This document shows, piece by piece, positions 32,771 to 41,177 of a stretch of DNA of 41,177 nucleotides (positions are counted from its first letter, which is position 1; the number at the start of each line of letters is the position of its first letter). The notes under the pieces are model-generated. The model was given only the letters and a program-made list of their open reading frames with translations, made no database searches and was not told where the DNA came from. The DNA comes from Archangiaceae bacterium (GTDB lineage Bacteria > Myxococcota > Myxococcia > Myxococcales > Myxococcaceae), in contig JAACJQ010000388.1 in the NCBI GenBank assembly GCA_016879935.1, positions 1 through 41,177 on the forward strand, read 5' to 3'. The position numbers and the translations under genes were made by a program.

Positions 32771-34132
32771 ATGAAGGACATCCGTACGCCGATTCGCCGT
32801 CGTCGCCGCGCCCGCCGTGCCGTTCGCGCCGAGACCCGTGCACCCAAGGGCCTCGCCGATGCGGGTCTGCCGCTCGATGCGCCCGAGCCCCGTCGCTCGA
32901 GCCGTCGCAAGGCGCCGGTGCAGGCCGCGGCGGCGACCTTCGAGCCGCTCCCTTCGGCCGCGCCCGAGGCCGCCCCCGTCGCCGACCCGATTCCGTGGCG
33001 AGACATCGTCAACGCGGGTCGCCTGGCCGAGTTCTACGTCACCACCGATGGCGTGATTCGGTTCGCCAACGCGAGCGCGATCGGGGTGACGAAGCTGGGA
33101 GGCTTCTCGGGCGCCGTCGAAGGCTCACGCATCGACGGGTTCGGCATTCCGCCCTCGGTCTTCGGGTCGGCCATCGGCGAGCCGCCGCAGGCCGCGGTGA
33201 TGACGCAGTGCGAGCTGGGCGGTCGTCACTTCGCCACCATCATCAACGGCGTCTTCGACCCGTCGGGGGCCGCCCTGGGGTGCCGCGTCAACTTCTGGGA
33301 CGACACCGACGACATGAAGCTGCGCGACAAGGCCGCGCAGACGACCGCGTCGGTCGAGAGCTCGGCGCGCCGCATCTCGGAGGCCGCGTCGAACCTCAGC
33401 CACATCGCCAACCAGCTCGCCGCCGGTGCCACCGAGACGAGCGCGCAGTCGATGATGGTGAACAGCGCCGCCGAAGAGATCAAAGGCAGCGTCGCGTCGG
33501 TCGCGAGCGCCGCCGAAGAGATGAGCGCGACGGTGAAGGAGATCGCGTCGAACGCCACCGAGTCGGCGAAGACGGCCCGCAGCGCGCGAGAGACGGCCGA
33601 GTCGGCGTCGGCGATGGTGCAGGGCCTCTCGTCGGCCAGCGCCAACATCGGGAAGATCACCAAGGTCATCAGCACCATCGCGCAGCAGACGAACCTGCTC
33701 GCGTTGAATGCCACCATCGAGGCGGCGCGGGCCGGTGAAGCGGGCAAGGGCTTCGCCGTCGTCGCCAACGAAGTGAAGGAGCTGGCGAAGGAGACCTCGA
33801 AGGCGACCGAGGAGATCACCCAGCAGATCGACTCCATTCGCGACGTCGCGCAGAAGAGCATCGACTTCGTCAGCGAGATCAGCCGCGTGATGACGCAGAT
33901 CGACACCTTCGCGTCGTCGATCGCCGCGAGCGTCGAGGAGCAGGCGTCGACCACCCGCGAGATCGCCCGCAACGCGACCGAGGTGTCGAGCGCGGTCTCG
34001 AGCGTCGTCTCGAACATCGCCGGCGTCACCGAGGCCGCGAAAGAAGCCGAGAAGAACGCCACCGCGACGCAGACCAGCGCCCAGGCGTTGTCCGAGATGT
34101 CCACCGAGCTCTCGTCGTTGCTCAAGCGCTGA
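32771..34132 (+). CDS. Soluble methyl-accepting chemotaxis protein with PAS-like sensor
   Basis: This 453-residue chemoreceptor has no membrane helix. The N-terminal 70 residues are Arg- then Ala/Pro-rich. A PAS-like domain follows (about 75-185, [20 protein letters not shown]). The signalling coiled coil (about 195-453) carries the highly conserved hairpin [20 protein letters not shown] and [15 protein letters not shown]. It should be cytoplasmic, like FrzCD in myxobacteria, and sense an internal ligand. The ATG at 32771 has GAGGA about 8 bases upstream; the upstream in-frame extension is not supported. It is first in the operon and 6 bp before cheB. Confidence 0.92.
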   Translation: MKDIRTPIRRRRRARRAVRAETRAPKGLADAGLPLDAPEPRRSSRRKAPVQAAAATFEPLPSAAPEAAPVADPIPWRDIVNAGRLAEFYVTTDGVIRFANASAIGVTKLGGFSGAVEGSRIDGFGIPPSVFGSAIGEPPQAAVMTQCELGGRHFATIINGVFDPSGAALGCRVNFWDDTDDMKLRDKAAQTTASVESSARRISEAASNLSHIANQLAAGATETSAQSMMVNSAAEEIKGSVASVASAAEEMSATVKEIASNATESAKTARSARETAESASAMVQGLSSASANIGKITKVISTIAQQTNLLALNATIEAARAGEAGKGFAVVANEVKELAKETSKATEEITQQIDSIRDVAQKSIDFVSEISRVMTQIDTFASSIAASVEEQASTTREIARNATEVSSAVSSVVSNIAGVTEAAKEAEKNATATQTSAQALSEMSTELSSLLKR

Positions 34133-34138
34133 GGAGCC

Positions 34139-35245
34139 ATGTCGCTCGCCGCCGCCACCCGCCTGCCGTCGGCCAACCCGCAAGCGCTGCGGGTGGTGGT
34201 GCTCGACGACGACCCGGTGTTCCGCACGTTCCTCACGCAGATGCTGACGCGCATCGGGCTCGACGTGGTGGCGCAGTGCGCGAACATCGAGGCCGCGCGA
34301 AAGCGCCTGGCGCAGGGTGGCGTCGACGCGGTGACGGTCGACGTCGTTCTGAAGGGAGAGTCGGGGCTCGACTTCTTGAAGTGGTGCCACCAATCGCACC
34401 GGGCGATCATCACCGTGCTGGTGACGGCCGGCACCGAGCGTGGGGCGCGCACCGGCGTCGACGCGGTGTTCCTGGGAGCGGCGGCGCTGCTCACCAAACC
34501 CGATTCACGAACCATCACGGGCTTCGAGTCGGAGCTGCGCCGCATCTTCGCAGACGGCCGACGCAGCAACCGCCCCCAGGTGGGCATCAGCGTCTCGAGA
34601 CCGATGGCTGCGGCGGGCACCGCGCGAGGCTCGAAGGGGCTTCAGCCCGCGCGCCGGAGCGATCTGCTGGCCATCGGCGCCTCGACGGGCGGGCCACCGG
34701 TGCTCCTCAAGTTGCTCAAGGGCCTGCCCGCCACCTTCGACGTTCCCATCGTCATCACCCAGCACATGCCGGCGCTCCACATTCCGTACATGACCGAGCT
34801 GCTGGCGAGTCAGTCGGGCCGCCGCGTCGTGGTGGCGACCGAGGGCCAGACGTTGATGCGGGGCATGGCCTACGTCGCGATGGCCAAACACCTCACCGTG
34901 GTGCGCGCAGGTGACAAGCTGCACCTCAGGTACGTCGACGGGGCGCCCGAGCACTTCTGCAAGCCGGCCGTCGACCCGATGTTCCGCTCGGTGGCGCAGG
35001 CCTGCAGGGGCACCGCGCTGGGCGTGGTGTTGACGGGCATGGGCTCTGACGGCGCGCGTGGGGCGGTGACGTTGCGCGACTCGGGGAACCCGGTGCTGAT
35101 TCAAGACGCCGAGTCGAGCGTCGTGTGGGGCATGCCTGGCGCGACGCACGCGCTGGGCGCGGCTGATGCGGTGCTGCACGCCGACCGCATTCCCGCTGCC
35201 ATTCAGGAGTGGATGGGCGTGACGCCCAGGGGAGCCAGGCTGTGA
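34139..35245 (+). CDS. cheB: Chemotaxis receptor methylesterase CheB
   Basis: This 368-residue CheB has an N-terminal receiver (about 15-135) with D68 as phosphoacceptor and K120, a linker, and a C-terminal methylesterase domain (about 173-365). Its catalytic triad is S182 (IGASTGGP), H209 (ITQHMP) and D304 (GMGSDGA). It removes methyl groups from receptors and opposes CheR. The receiver acidic triplet (LDDDP) is intact, so phosphorylation by the adjacent CheA is expected. The stop overlaps the cheA GTG start by 4 bp. Confidence 0.95.
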   Translation: MSLAAATRLPSANPQALRVVVLDDDPVFRTFLTQMLTRIGLDVVAQCANIEAARKRLAQGGVDAVTVDVVLKGESGLDFLKWCHQSHRAIITVLVTAGTERGARTGVDAVFLGAAALLTKPDSRTITGFESELRRIFADGRRSNRPQVGISVSRPMAAAGTARGSKGLQPARRSDLLAIGASTGGPPVLLKLLKGLPATFDVPIVITQHMPALHIPYMTELLASQSGRRVVVATEGQTLMRGMAYVAMAKHLTVVRAGDKLHLRYVDGAPEHFCKPAVDPMFRSVAQACRGTALGVVLTGMGSDGARGAVTLRDSGNPVLIQDAESSVVWGMPGATHALGAADAVLHADRIPAAIQEWMGVTPRGARL

Positions 35246-37890
35246 GCAACTTGTCGGACGACGACGAAATCAAGCAGCTGTTCATCGACGAGTCCCTCGA
35301 AGGGCTTCAGCGCTCCGAGCGCCTGCTCCTCGACGCCGAGGAGGGCCGCACCAGGCCCGATCTCGTCGACGTGCTCTTCCGCGACTTTCACACCATCAAG
35401 GGCACCTCGGCGCTGCTGGGGTACGACCGCATCGCGTCGCTCGGCCACGCCGCCGAAGATCTGATGTCGCGGCTGCGCGACAAGAGCATCGACGCCCGCC
35501 CCCACCACTTCGCGCGCATGGTCGACGTGGTCGACACCCTGCGCATGATGATCGAGAGCATTCGCGACGCGAACACCGAGGGCACCGCCGAGGTCGAGCC
35601 GCTGGTGAAGCTGCTGCGCGACGATCTCGAGCGGGGCAACGCCGCGCCCGCCGAGCCGCCACCACCAGCGCCTGCCGCGACCGCGCCCGTGCCCGCTCCC
35701 ACGGCGCCAGCCCCCGTGCCGCCACCTGCGCCCACGGTGCCGACCGCGCCTCCCGTCGCGGCGGCGCCACCGCCCCGCCCCGCGTTCGAAGCGCTGCCCG
35801 CCGAGCCTGCGCCGGCGCCCGCCGACGACGAGAAGCAGAAGCACGACGCCGCCGCTGACGGCACGGTGCGCGTCAACGTCGGCGTGCTCGACAAGCTGAT
35901 GAACCTGATGGGCGAGCTCGTGCTGGCCCGCAACCAGATGATCCAGACGGTGCGCGGGCTGCGCGACCAGTCGGCCCAGGGCGCGGCGCAGCGGCTCTCG
36001 ATCGTCACCAGCGATCTGCAGGAGCAGATCATGAAGACGCGCATGCAGCCGGTGGCGCGCGTCTTCGAGAAGAGTCCCCGTCAGGTGCGAGACCTCTGCC
36101 AGCAGACGGGCAAGCGCGTGAACGCCGAGATCGACGGGACGACGACCGAGATCGACAAGGCGCTCGTCGAGGCCATTCGTGACCCCGTCATGCACATCAT
36201 TCGCAACGCCATCGATCACGGCATGGAGCCGCCAGACGAGCGCGTGCTCAAAGGCAAGCCGCCGGTCGGCAAGGTCTCGGTGCGCGCGGTTCACGAAGGC
36301 AGCACCGTGAGCATCGACATCAAGGACGACGGCCGCGGCATCGACCCCGTGAAGGTGAAGGTCATCGCCGTGAAGAAGGGCGTCATCAGCCAGGCCGAAG
36401 CCGACGGCATGGGCGACCGCGAAGCCATCAACCTCATCTTCCGCCCGGGCTTCTCGACGGCAGAGAAGGTCACCAGCATCTCGGGGCGCGGCGTGGGAAT
36501 GGACGTCGTTCGCACCCACGTCGAGCGCAGCGGCGGTCAGGTCGAGCTCGAGTCGACGCTCGGCAAGGGCACCACCATTCGCCTGAAGATGCCCCTCACT
36601 CTCGCGATCATTCCCGCGCTGCTGGTGAAGGAGGCGGGCCAGCGCTTCGCGATTCCGCAGTCGAACCTGCTCGAGCTGGTGTACCTCGACGACGACTCGA
36701 AGAAGTCCATCGAGTACGTGCGCGGCGCGCCCATCTACCGCTTGCGCGGAGAGATTCTGCCGCTCGTTCGGCTGGCGCCCCTGCTCCGCAAACCGCAGGC
36801 CCCCACCGCCGACGGCGTGAACATCGTCGTCGTGGCCATCGGCCAGCGCCGCTACGGCCTCGTCGTCGAGTCGATTCAAGACACCGAAGAGATCGTCATC
36901 AAGCCGCTGTCGAGCCAGCTCAAGCGCCTCGGCTGCTACGCCGGCGCGACCGTGCTGGGCGACGGCAACGTGGCCCTCATTCTCGACGTCTCGGGCATCG
37001 CGAGCATGGCGGGCATCGACGTGAGCGCGAACGCCGCGACTCGCGAGGCGAAGGCCGCGGCCAGCCTCGTCGATGGGCAACAGTCGATGCTGGTGTTCAA
37101 GGCTGGCGACGACGCCGCCTGCGCCGTGCCGGTCTCGATGGTGGCGCGCCTCGAGACCATCGACCGCACGAAGATCGAAGTGGTCGGCGGCAGCGAGGTG
37201 CTCCAGTACCGCGGGCACATCATGCCGGTGTTGCGGCCCGAAGCCGTGCTGCCCATCGGCCAGGGCGCTGCCTCCGAAGATGGGCTGCAGCGCATGATCG
37301 TCTTCGACTTCGGAACGCCGGTCGGCCTCGCGGTGAACTCCATCGTCGACGTCACCGACGTCGAGTCGAGCAAGGCGGCCAGGAGCGAGCTGCCCCACGT
37401 GATGGGCACCTCGGTCTGCTTCGGGCGCACCACCCTGCTCGTCGACGTGTTCGGGCTCGTGCGCCAGCTGGCGCCCAACGCACTCGAGGCCTCGAAAGAG
37501 AAGGCGCTGCGCCGGCCGCGCGTGCTGCTCGCCGACGAGGTCGATGCCATCAGGGCCTCGCTCGCTGGCTGGCTGCGCTCTTCGGGGGTCGACGTCATCG
37601 AGCTGTCGAGCGACGCGGCCGTCAAGGAGCTGCGCTCGGAGCACGGCGGGCAGGTCGACGCGCTCATCGCCAGCCTCGACGGCAGCGCCCGGGGGCTCGA
37701 GCTGGTGCGCACGGCCCGCCTCGAGCAGCCCTCGCTGCCCATCGTCTGCACGGCGCGTGAAGCCGACAGACACGCCGAGTCGGCGCGCGCCGCCGGAGCC
37801 CTCACGGTCGTCAAGCGCCTCGAGCGTGAAGCCGTGCTCGAGGCCCTCACCAACGCCGGCATCTTCAGCCACGCAGGAGCCGCTCCATGA
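35242..37890 (+). CDS. cheA: Chemotaxis kinase CheA with two CheW-like domains and a degenerate receiver
   Basis: This 882-residue hybrid CheA has an HPt domain with phosphoacceptor H50 (FHTIKGTSALLGY), a long Pro/Ala linker in place of a P2 domain (about 133-205), a dimerisation domain and an HATPase domain (about 290-450, IIRNAIDHGMEPP, DDGRGID, SGRGVGMDVV). A first CheW-like domain (about 455-590) is followed by a second, more diverged one (about 612-745). The C-terminal receiver-like domain (about 756-882) has Ser811 where the phosphoacceptor Asp should be (DALIAS), so it cannot be phosphorylated in the normal way. GTG start at 35242 overlaps the cheB stop (GTGA). It phosphorylates CheY and CheB of this cluster. 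Confidence 0.94.
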   Translation: MSNLSDDDEIKQLFIDESLEGLQRSERLLLDAEEGRTRPDLVDVLFRDFHTIKGTSALLGYDRIASLGHAAEDLMSRLRDKSIDARPHHFARMVDVVDTLRMMIESIRDANTEGTAEVEPLVKLLRDDLERGNAAPAEPPPPAPAATAPVPAPTAPAPVPPPAPTVPTAPPVAAAPPPRPAFEALPAEPAPAPADDEKQKHDAAADGTVRVNVGVLDKLMNLMGELVLARNQMIQTVRGLRDQSAQGAAQRLSIVTSDLQEQIMKTRMQPVARVFEKSPRQVRDLCQQTGKRVNAEIDGTTTEIDKALVEAIRDPVMHIIRNAIDHGMEPPDERVLKGKPPVGKVSVRAVHEGSTVSIDIKDDGRGIDPVKVKVIAVKKGVISQAEADGMGDREAINLIFRPGFSTAEKVTSISGRGVGMDVVRTHVERSGGQVELESTLGKGTTIRLKMPLTLAIIPALLVKEAGQRFAIPQSNLLELVYLDDDSKKSIEYVRGAPIYRLRGEILPLVRLAPLLRKPQAPTADGVNIVVVAIGQRRYGLVVESIQDTEEIVIKPLSSQLKRLGCYAGATVLGDGNVALILDVSGIASMAGIDVSANAATREAKAAASLVDGQQSMLVFKAGDDAACAVPVSMVARLETIDRTKIEVVGGSEVLQYRGHIMPVLRPEAVLPIGQGAASEDGLQRMIVFDFGTPVGLAVNSIVDVTDVESSKAARSELPHVMGTSVCFGRTTLLVDVFGLVRQLAPNALEASKEKALRRPRVLLADEVDAIRASLAGWLRSSGVDVIELSSDAAVKELRSEHGGQVDALIASLDGSARGLELVRTARLEQPSLPIVCTAREADRHAESARAAGALTVVKRLEREAVLEALTNAGIFSHAGAAP

Positions 37891-38330
37891 GCCACACACA
37901 CAACGACGTGCAGACCGGCCAGTGGGCCACCTTTCACGTCGGCGGCGAGCAGTTCGCGCTGCCGGTGGAAGAGGTGCAGGAGGTGCTCCTGAAGCAGCCG
38001 CTGACACCGGTTCCCCTCGCGCCCTCCGAGATTCTCGGGCTGCTCAACCTGCGCGGCGCGATCATGCCGGCCATCGATCTGCGCCGCCGCCTCGGCTTCC
38101 CCGACGGTGACGAGAAGGAGCAGAAGCTGCTCGTGCTGCGCGGCGCCGAGGGGCCCGTGTCGGTGGTGGTCGACGAGATCGGCGACGTGTTCGAGCTCGA
38201 GGGCAAGGGCTGGCGGCCCGTGCCAGACACGCTCGAGTCGAACCACCGCAGCTTCGTCTTCGGCGTCTTCCCGATGCAGGGCCAGGTGCTGCTGGGTCTG
38301 AAGGTCGACGTCATTTGCGCTGATCAGTGA
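37887..38330 (+). CDS. cheW: Chemotaxis coupling protein CheW
   Basis: This 147-residue single-domain CheW has the usual motifs: FHVGGEQFALPVEEVQEVL, the central LLNLRGAIMPAIDLRRRLG and the SVVVDEIGDVFEL strand. It couples the receptor to CheA. The ATG overlaps the cheA stop by 4 bp (ATGA). It is free of extra domains, in contrast to the two CheW-like domains at the CheA C-terminus, so the cluster encodes three CheW folds in total. Confidence 0.95.
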   Translation: MSHTHNDVQTGQWATFHVGGEQFALPVEEVQEVLLKQPLTPVPLAPSEILGLLNLRGAIMPAIDLRRRLGFPDGDEKEQKLLVLRGAEGPVSVVVDEIGDVFELEGKGWRPVPDTLESNHRSFVFGVFPMQGQVLLGLKVDVICADQ

Positions 38331-38340
38331 GAGAACCACC

Positions 38341-38709
38341 ATGAAAGCCCTCGTCGTCGACGACTCCAAGATGGTCAGGCTGGTGCAGCAGCGCGCGCTC
38401 GAATCGCTCGGGTGGGAGGTGAAGCAGGCCGCGAACGGCGAAGAAGGGCTCGAGACGCTCCAACAGATGGGCGAGGTGCAGCTGGTGCTCGCCGACTGGC
38501 AGATGCCCGTGATGGACGGGCTGGCGATGGTGAAGCGCATCAGGGCCGACGCGCGCTTCGCGAACACCATCATCATCATGGTGTCGTCGAACGCGGTGCT
38601 CGAGTCGATTCAAGAGGCGCTCGACGCCGGGGCCAACGACTTCGTCATGAAGCCCTTCAGCGTCGATGCGCTGAAGGAGCGCGTCGCCGGGGCGGTTCCT
38701 CATGCCTGA
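38341..38709 (+). CDS. cheY: Chemotaxis response regulator CheY
   Basis: This 122-residue stand-alone receiver has acidic residues D7-D8, phosphoacceptor D52 (LADWQMPVMDG) and the conserved Lys in FVMKPF. No output domain is attached. Phosphorylation by the adjacent CheA is expected, with CheX as likely phosphatase. The Trp after D52 is unusual but tolerated in the family. It starts 10 bp after cheW and its 3' end overlaps the cheR start by 8 bp. Confidence 0.94.
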   Translation: MKALVVDDSKMVRLVQQRALESLGWEVKQAANGEEGLETLQQMGEVQLVLADWQMPVMDGLAMVKRIRADARFANTIIIMVSSNAVLESIQEALDAGANDFVMKPFSVDALKERVAGAVPHA

Positions 38710-39502
38710 ACCCACGCAGAGCTGGGCCGCCCTGCGCACGTTCATGGCCACGAGCTGTGGCGTGTCGTTGGCCGACGACCAGCACTACCTCATGGAAGCG
38801 CGGCTCTCGCCGGTGGCGAAGACGCTCAACTTCAAGTCGGTCGACGAGCTGGTGCTCGAGGCCGTGCGGCCCGGTGCTCCGAACCGGGTGACGGCGCCGC
38901 TCATCGACGCGATGACGACGCACGAGACCTACTGGTTCCGCGACACGCAGTTCTGGAAGGCGCTGCAGGACCAGGTGATTCCAAAGCTGGGCGTCAACGC
39001 TCCGGGTTCGACGAAGTCGTTCAGCGTGTGGCTGGCGGCCTGCTCCTCGGGGCAAGAGGTCTACTCGCTCACGATGTTCCTCGAAGAGAACTTCCCCGCC
39101 CTGCACGAGCGCACCACCATCATCGCCACCGACGTGAGCGAGGGCGCGGTGAACCAGGCGAAGGAGGGCGTGTACACCGTCTACGAAGCCAACCGCGGGC
39201 TCGCGGCGCCCAGGCTCGTGAAGCACTTCGAGCGGCACCACGCGAACTTCAAGGTGAAAGAGAAGCTGCGCCGCAAGGTGACGTTCCTCACGCACAACCT
39301 CGTCACCCAGCCGCCGCCGGGCATCGGGTTCGATCTCGTGCTCATGCGCAACGTGCTCATCTACTTCCCCGACGCCACGCGGCGCGCCGTCGTGCAGAAG
39401 GCGATGAACGTGCTCAAGCCCAACGGGTTGCTCGGCATCGGAGCCACCGAGCTGCTGCCGCTGCCCGCGCTCTCACCGGGCTGGTACCCGAAGTCGCCCT
39501 GA
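38702..39502 (+). CDS. cheR: Chemotaxis receptor methyltransferase CheR
   Basis: This 266-residue CheR has the N-terminal helical domain (about 1-75), the THETYWFRD motif, the SAM-binding CSSGQEVYSL segment and the LMRNVLIYFPDATR motif. It methylates Glu residues of the receptor using S-adenosylmethionine. No tetratricopeptide repeats or extra domains are attached. The ATG at 38702 lies inside the cheY 3' end. It closes the che operon, and a new gene begins about 80 bp further on. Confidence 0.95.
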   Translation: MPEPTQSWAALRTFMATSCGVSLADDQHYLMEARLSPVAKTLNFKSVDELVLEAVRPGAPNRVTAPLIDAMTTHETYWFRDTQFWKALQDQVIPKLGVNAPGSTKSFSVWLAACSSGQEVYSLTMFLEENFPALHERTTIIATDVSEGAVNQAKEGVYTVYEANRGLAAPRLVKHFERHHANFKVKEKLRRKVTFLTHNLVTQPPPGIGFDLVLMRNVLIYFPDATRRAVVQKAMNVLKPNGLLGIGATELLPLPALSPGWYPKSP

Positions 39503-39525
39503 CGACGAATCACCCGAAATAGCGC

Positions 39526-39553
39526 TTGCGGGCGGTGGCACCGTCCGTACCAT
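39526..39553 (+). promoter_or_regulatory. Possible housekeeping promoter of the acyl-CoA synthetase gene
   Basis: TTGCGG at 39526-39531 and TACCAT at 39548-39553 are 16 bases apart, and the ATG at 39584 follows about 24 bases after the expected start site, with GAAAGGA as ribosome binding site. Both hexamers match the consensus only partly; the placement is what makes it plausible. Confidence 0.3.
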
Positions 39554-39583
39554 GCCGTCCTTCGTTTCCCGAAAGGACGATGC

Positions 39584-41177
39584 ATGGGCTTCCAGACCGT
39601 TCCCGAAGTGTTGCTGCACCGGGTGAGCGCCACCCCGAACAACACCGCGTACTCGTACCCCGCCGGCAGCGGCTGGAAGACGGTGTCGTGGAAGGAGTTC
39701 GGCGAACAGGTGAAGCAGATCGCCATGGGGCTCAAGTCGCTCGGCCTCACGCCCGAGCAGCGCGTCGCGATTCTCTCGGGCACCCGCTACGAGTGGATCG
39801 CCATCGACATGGGCATTCTCTGCGCGGCCGGTGCGACCACCACCATCTACCCGTCGAGCCTCGCCGAAGACTGCTCGTACATCGTCAGCGACTCCGACTC
39901 GGTGTTCGCGTTCGCCGAGAACGAAGAGCAGGTGAAGAAGCTGATGTCGGTGAAGGCCCAGATGCCGGGGCTCAAGAAGATCATCGTCGTCGACGGCAAG
40001 GCGAGCGGTGACGGCTTCGTCATCACGCTCCAGGAGCTGCAGGAGCTCGGCAAGCCGGCCAGCCAGGCCGACTACGAGGCCACCGCGAAGCTCGCGAAGA
40101 ACGATGGCATCGCGACGCTCATCTACACCTCGGGCACCACCGGCAAGCCCAAGGGCGTGATCCTCACCCACGACTGCTGGGTCTACGAGGGCGAGGCCAT
40201 CAACGAGATGAAGCTGCTCGTGCCCGACGACGTGCAGTTCCTCTGGCTGCCGCTGGCGCACTCGTTCGGCAAGGTGCTCGAGGTCGCGCAGATCGTCATC
40301 GGCTTCCACACCGCCGTCGATGGCCGCGTCGACAAGCTCGTCGAGAACCTCGGGCAGGTGAAGCCGACGTTCGTCGCCGCCGTGCCCCGCATCTTCGAGA
40401 AGGTCTACAACAAGGTCGTCGAGGGCACGAAGAAGACGGGCGGCCTGAAGTGGTCGATCTTCAAGTGGTCGATCGAGGTCGGCAAAGAGGTCTCGAAGCT
40501 GCGCCAGTCGGGTCAGGAGCCCTCTGGTCTGCTCGCCATGAAGAACGGCGTCGCGCAGAAGCTCGTGTTCTCGAAGCTGCAGGAGCGCTTCGGTGGCCGG
40601 CTCCGCTACTTCGTCTCGGGCTCGGCGCCGCTCTCGCGCGAGATGGCCGAGTTCTTCCACGCCTGCAACATTCTCATCCTCGAGGGCTATGGCCTGACCG
40701 AGTCGAGCGCTGCGTCGTTCGTGAACCGCCCCACCGGGTTCAAGTTCGGCACCGTCGGCCCGCCGCTGCCCGGCACGACGCTCAAGATCGAGTCCGACGG
40801 CGAGATTCTCATCAAGGGCCGCGGCATCATGCGCGGGTACCACAACAAGCCCGAAGAGACGGCCGCGACGCTCAAAGACGGCTGGCTCTACACGGGTGAC
40901 ATCGGCGAGCTCGACGAGGGTGGCCGGTTGAAGATCACCGACCGCAAGAAGGACCTCATCAAGACCTCGGGCGGCAAGTACGTCGCGCCGCAGAACATCG
41001 AGGGCAAGTTCAAGATGTCGTGCCCGTACGTGTCGAACGCCCTCGTGCACGGCAACAACCGGAACTTCTGCGTCATGCTCATCGCGCTCGACCCCGAGGC
41101 GATCATGGAGTGGGCGAAGGGCAACGGCGTGAACGGCGGCTACGACGAGGTGGTGAAGGACCCCCGCACCCACGCGC
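39584..41177 (+). CDS. Long-chain acyl-CoA synthetase (AMP-forming), 3' end cut by the window
   Basis: The frame runs from the ATG at 39584 to the right edge without a stop, giving about 531 residues of an AMP-forming synthetase of the ANL superfamily. The nucleotide-binding loop YTSGTTGKPKGV is present, with later motifs GYGLTESSA, YTGDIGELDEGG and ITDRKKDLIKTSGGKYVAP (the A5, A7 and A8-type motifs). Overall pattern fits long-chain fatty acid-CoA ligases of the FadD15/ACSL type rather than short-chain ones. GAAAGGA lies six bases before the start. The final C-terminal segment lies outside the window. Confidence 0.93.
   Translation, partial: MGFQTVPEVLLHRVSATPNNTAYSYPAGSGWKTVSWKEFGEQVKQIAMGLKSLGLTPEQRVAILSGTRYEWIAIDMGILCAAGATTTIYPSSLAEDCSYIVSDSDSVFAFAENEEQVKKLMSVKAQMPGLKKIIVVDGKASGDGFVITLQELQELGKPASQADYEATAKLAKNDGIATLIYTSGTTGKPKGVILTHDCWVYEGEAINEMKLLVPDDVQFLWLPLAHSFGKVLEVAQIVIGFHTAVDGRVDKLVENLGQVKPTFVAAVPRIFEKVYNKVVEGTKKTGGLKWSIFKWSIEVGKEVSKLRQSGQEPSGLLAMKNGVAQKLVFSKLQERFGGRLRYFVSGSAPLSREMAEFFHACNILILEGYGLTESSAASFVNRPTGFKFGTVGPPLPGTTLKIESDGEILIKGRGIMRGYHNKPEETAATLKDGWLYTGDIGELDEGGRLKITDRKKDLIKTSGGKYVAPQNIEGKFKMSCPYVSNALVHGNNRNFCVMLIALDPEAIMEWAKGNGVNGGYDEVVKDPRTHA

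Noticed and set aside
35203-38007. 934-codon open frame on the minus strand opposite cheA
   Set aside because: It is a shadow of the unmistakable cheA gene, with a biased product and no recognisable motif.

Overview
The window is high-GC DNA with very strong G/C preference at third codon positions. It carries several hallmarks of a myxobacterium (Myxococcota): a MYXO-CTERM surface-protein tail, Cys/Gly-rich surface proteins, a two-FHA-domain sigma-54 activator, an intact gspC-to-gspN type II secretion operon, and an EF-G of the spirochaete/deltaproteobacterial/mitochondrial EFG1 type. The species cannot be named from the sequence alone. I see no tRNA, rRNA, CRISPR array, insertion sequence or prophage.

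Layout. 1-2685: the 3' part of a Cys-rich surface protein, then an NtrC-type response regulator. 2686-5243 (minus): a crotonase gene followed by two overlapping tandem paralogues of unknown function. 5306-7902 (plus): an APH-type kinase, a DUF6285-like small protein and an acyl-CoA dehydrogenase, a trio that matches the lvaA-lvaB-lvaC layout for 4-hydroxyacyl-CoA breakdown. 7909-9564 (minus): a small membrane protein and a secreted alpha/beta hydrolase with a MYXO-CTERM tail. 9743-24614 (plus): the type II secretion operon, with two gspC-like genes, gspD to gspN, and two 41-codon single-helix genes on either side of gspG. 24619-29593: a Sel1-repeat protein, a SUFU-like protein (minus), the FHA activator, a spacer with a 62-bp direct repeat, an ECF sigma factor and a Cys-motif protein (minus). 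29722-31857: EF-G with a clear terminator. 31938-39502: a chemosensory cluster, with cheX on the minus strand and mcp-cheB-cheA-cheW-cheY-cheR on the plus strand. 39584 to the right edge: a truncated acyl-CoA synthetase.

The most notable signal is regulatory. Exact sigma-54 -24/-12 elements (TGGCAC-N5-TTGCT) occur at the start of each of the two gspC-like genes, and I found no other exact match in the window by eye. Two further near-consensus elements, identical to each other at 18 of 19 bases, lie directly behind the FHA activator gene (in front of the 62-bp repeats) and 38 bp before the mcp start codon. With two sigma-54 activator genes in the window, this suggests sigma-54 control of secretion, of a possible repeat RNA and of the chemosensory operon. 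All of this is inference from sequence. The two gspG-flanking microproteins, the duplicated gspC, the low-complexity inserts in GspD/I/K and the unknown tandem paralogues are the other items most likely to be new.
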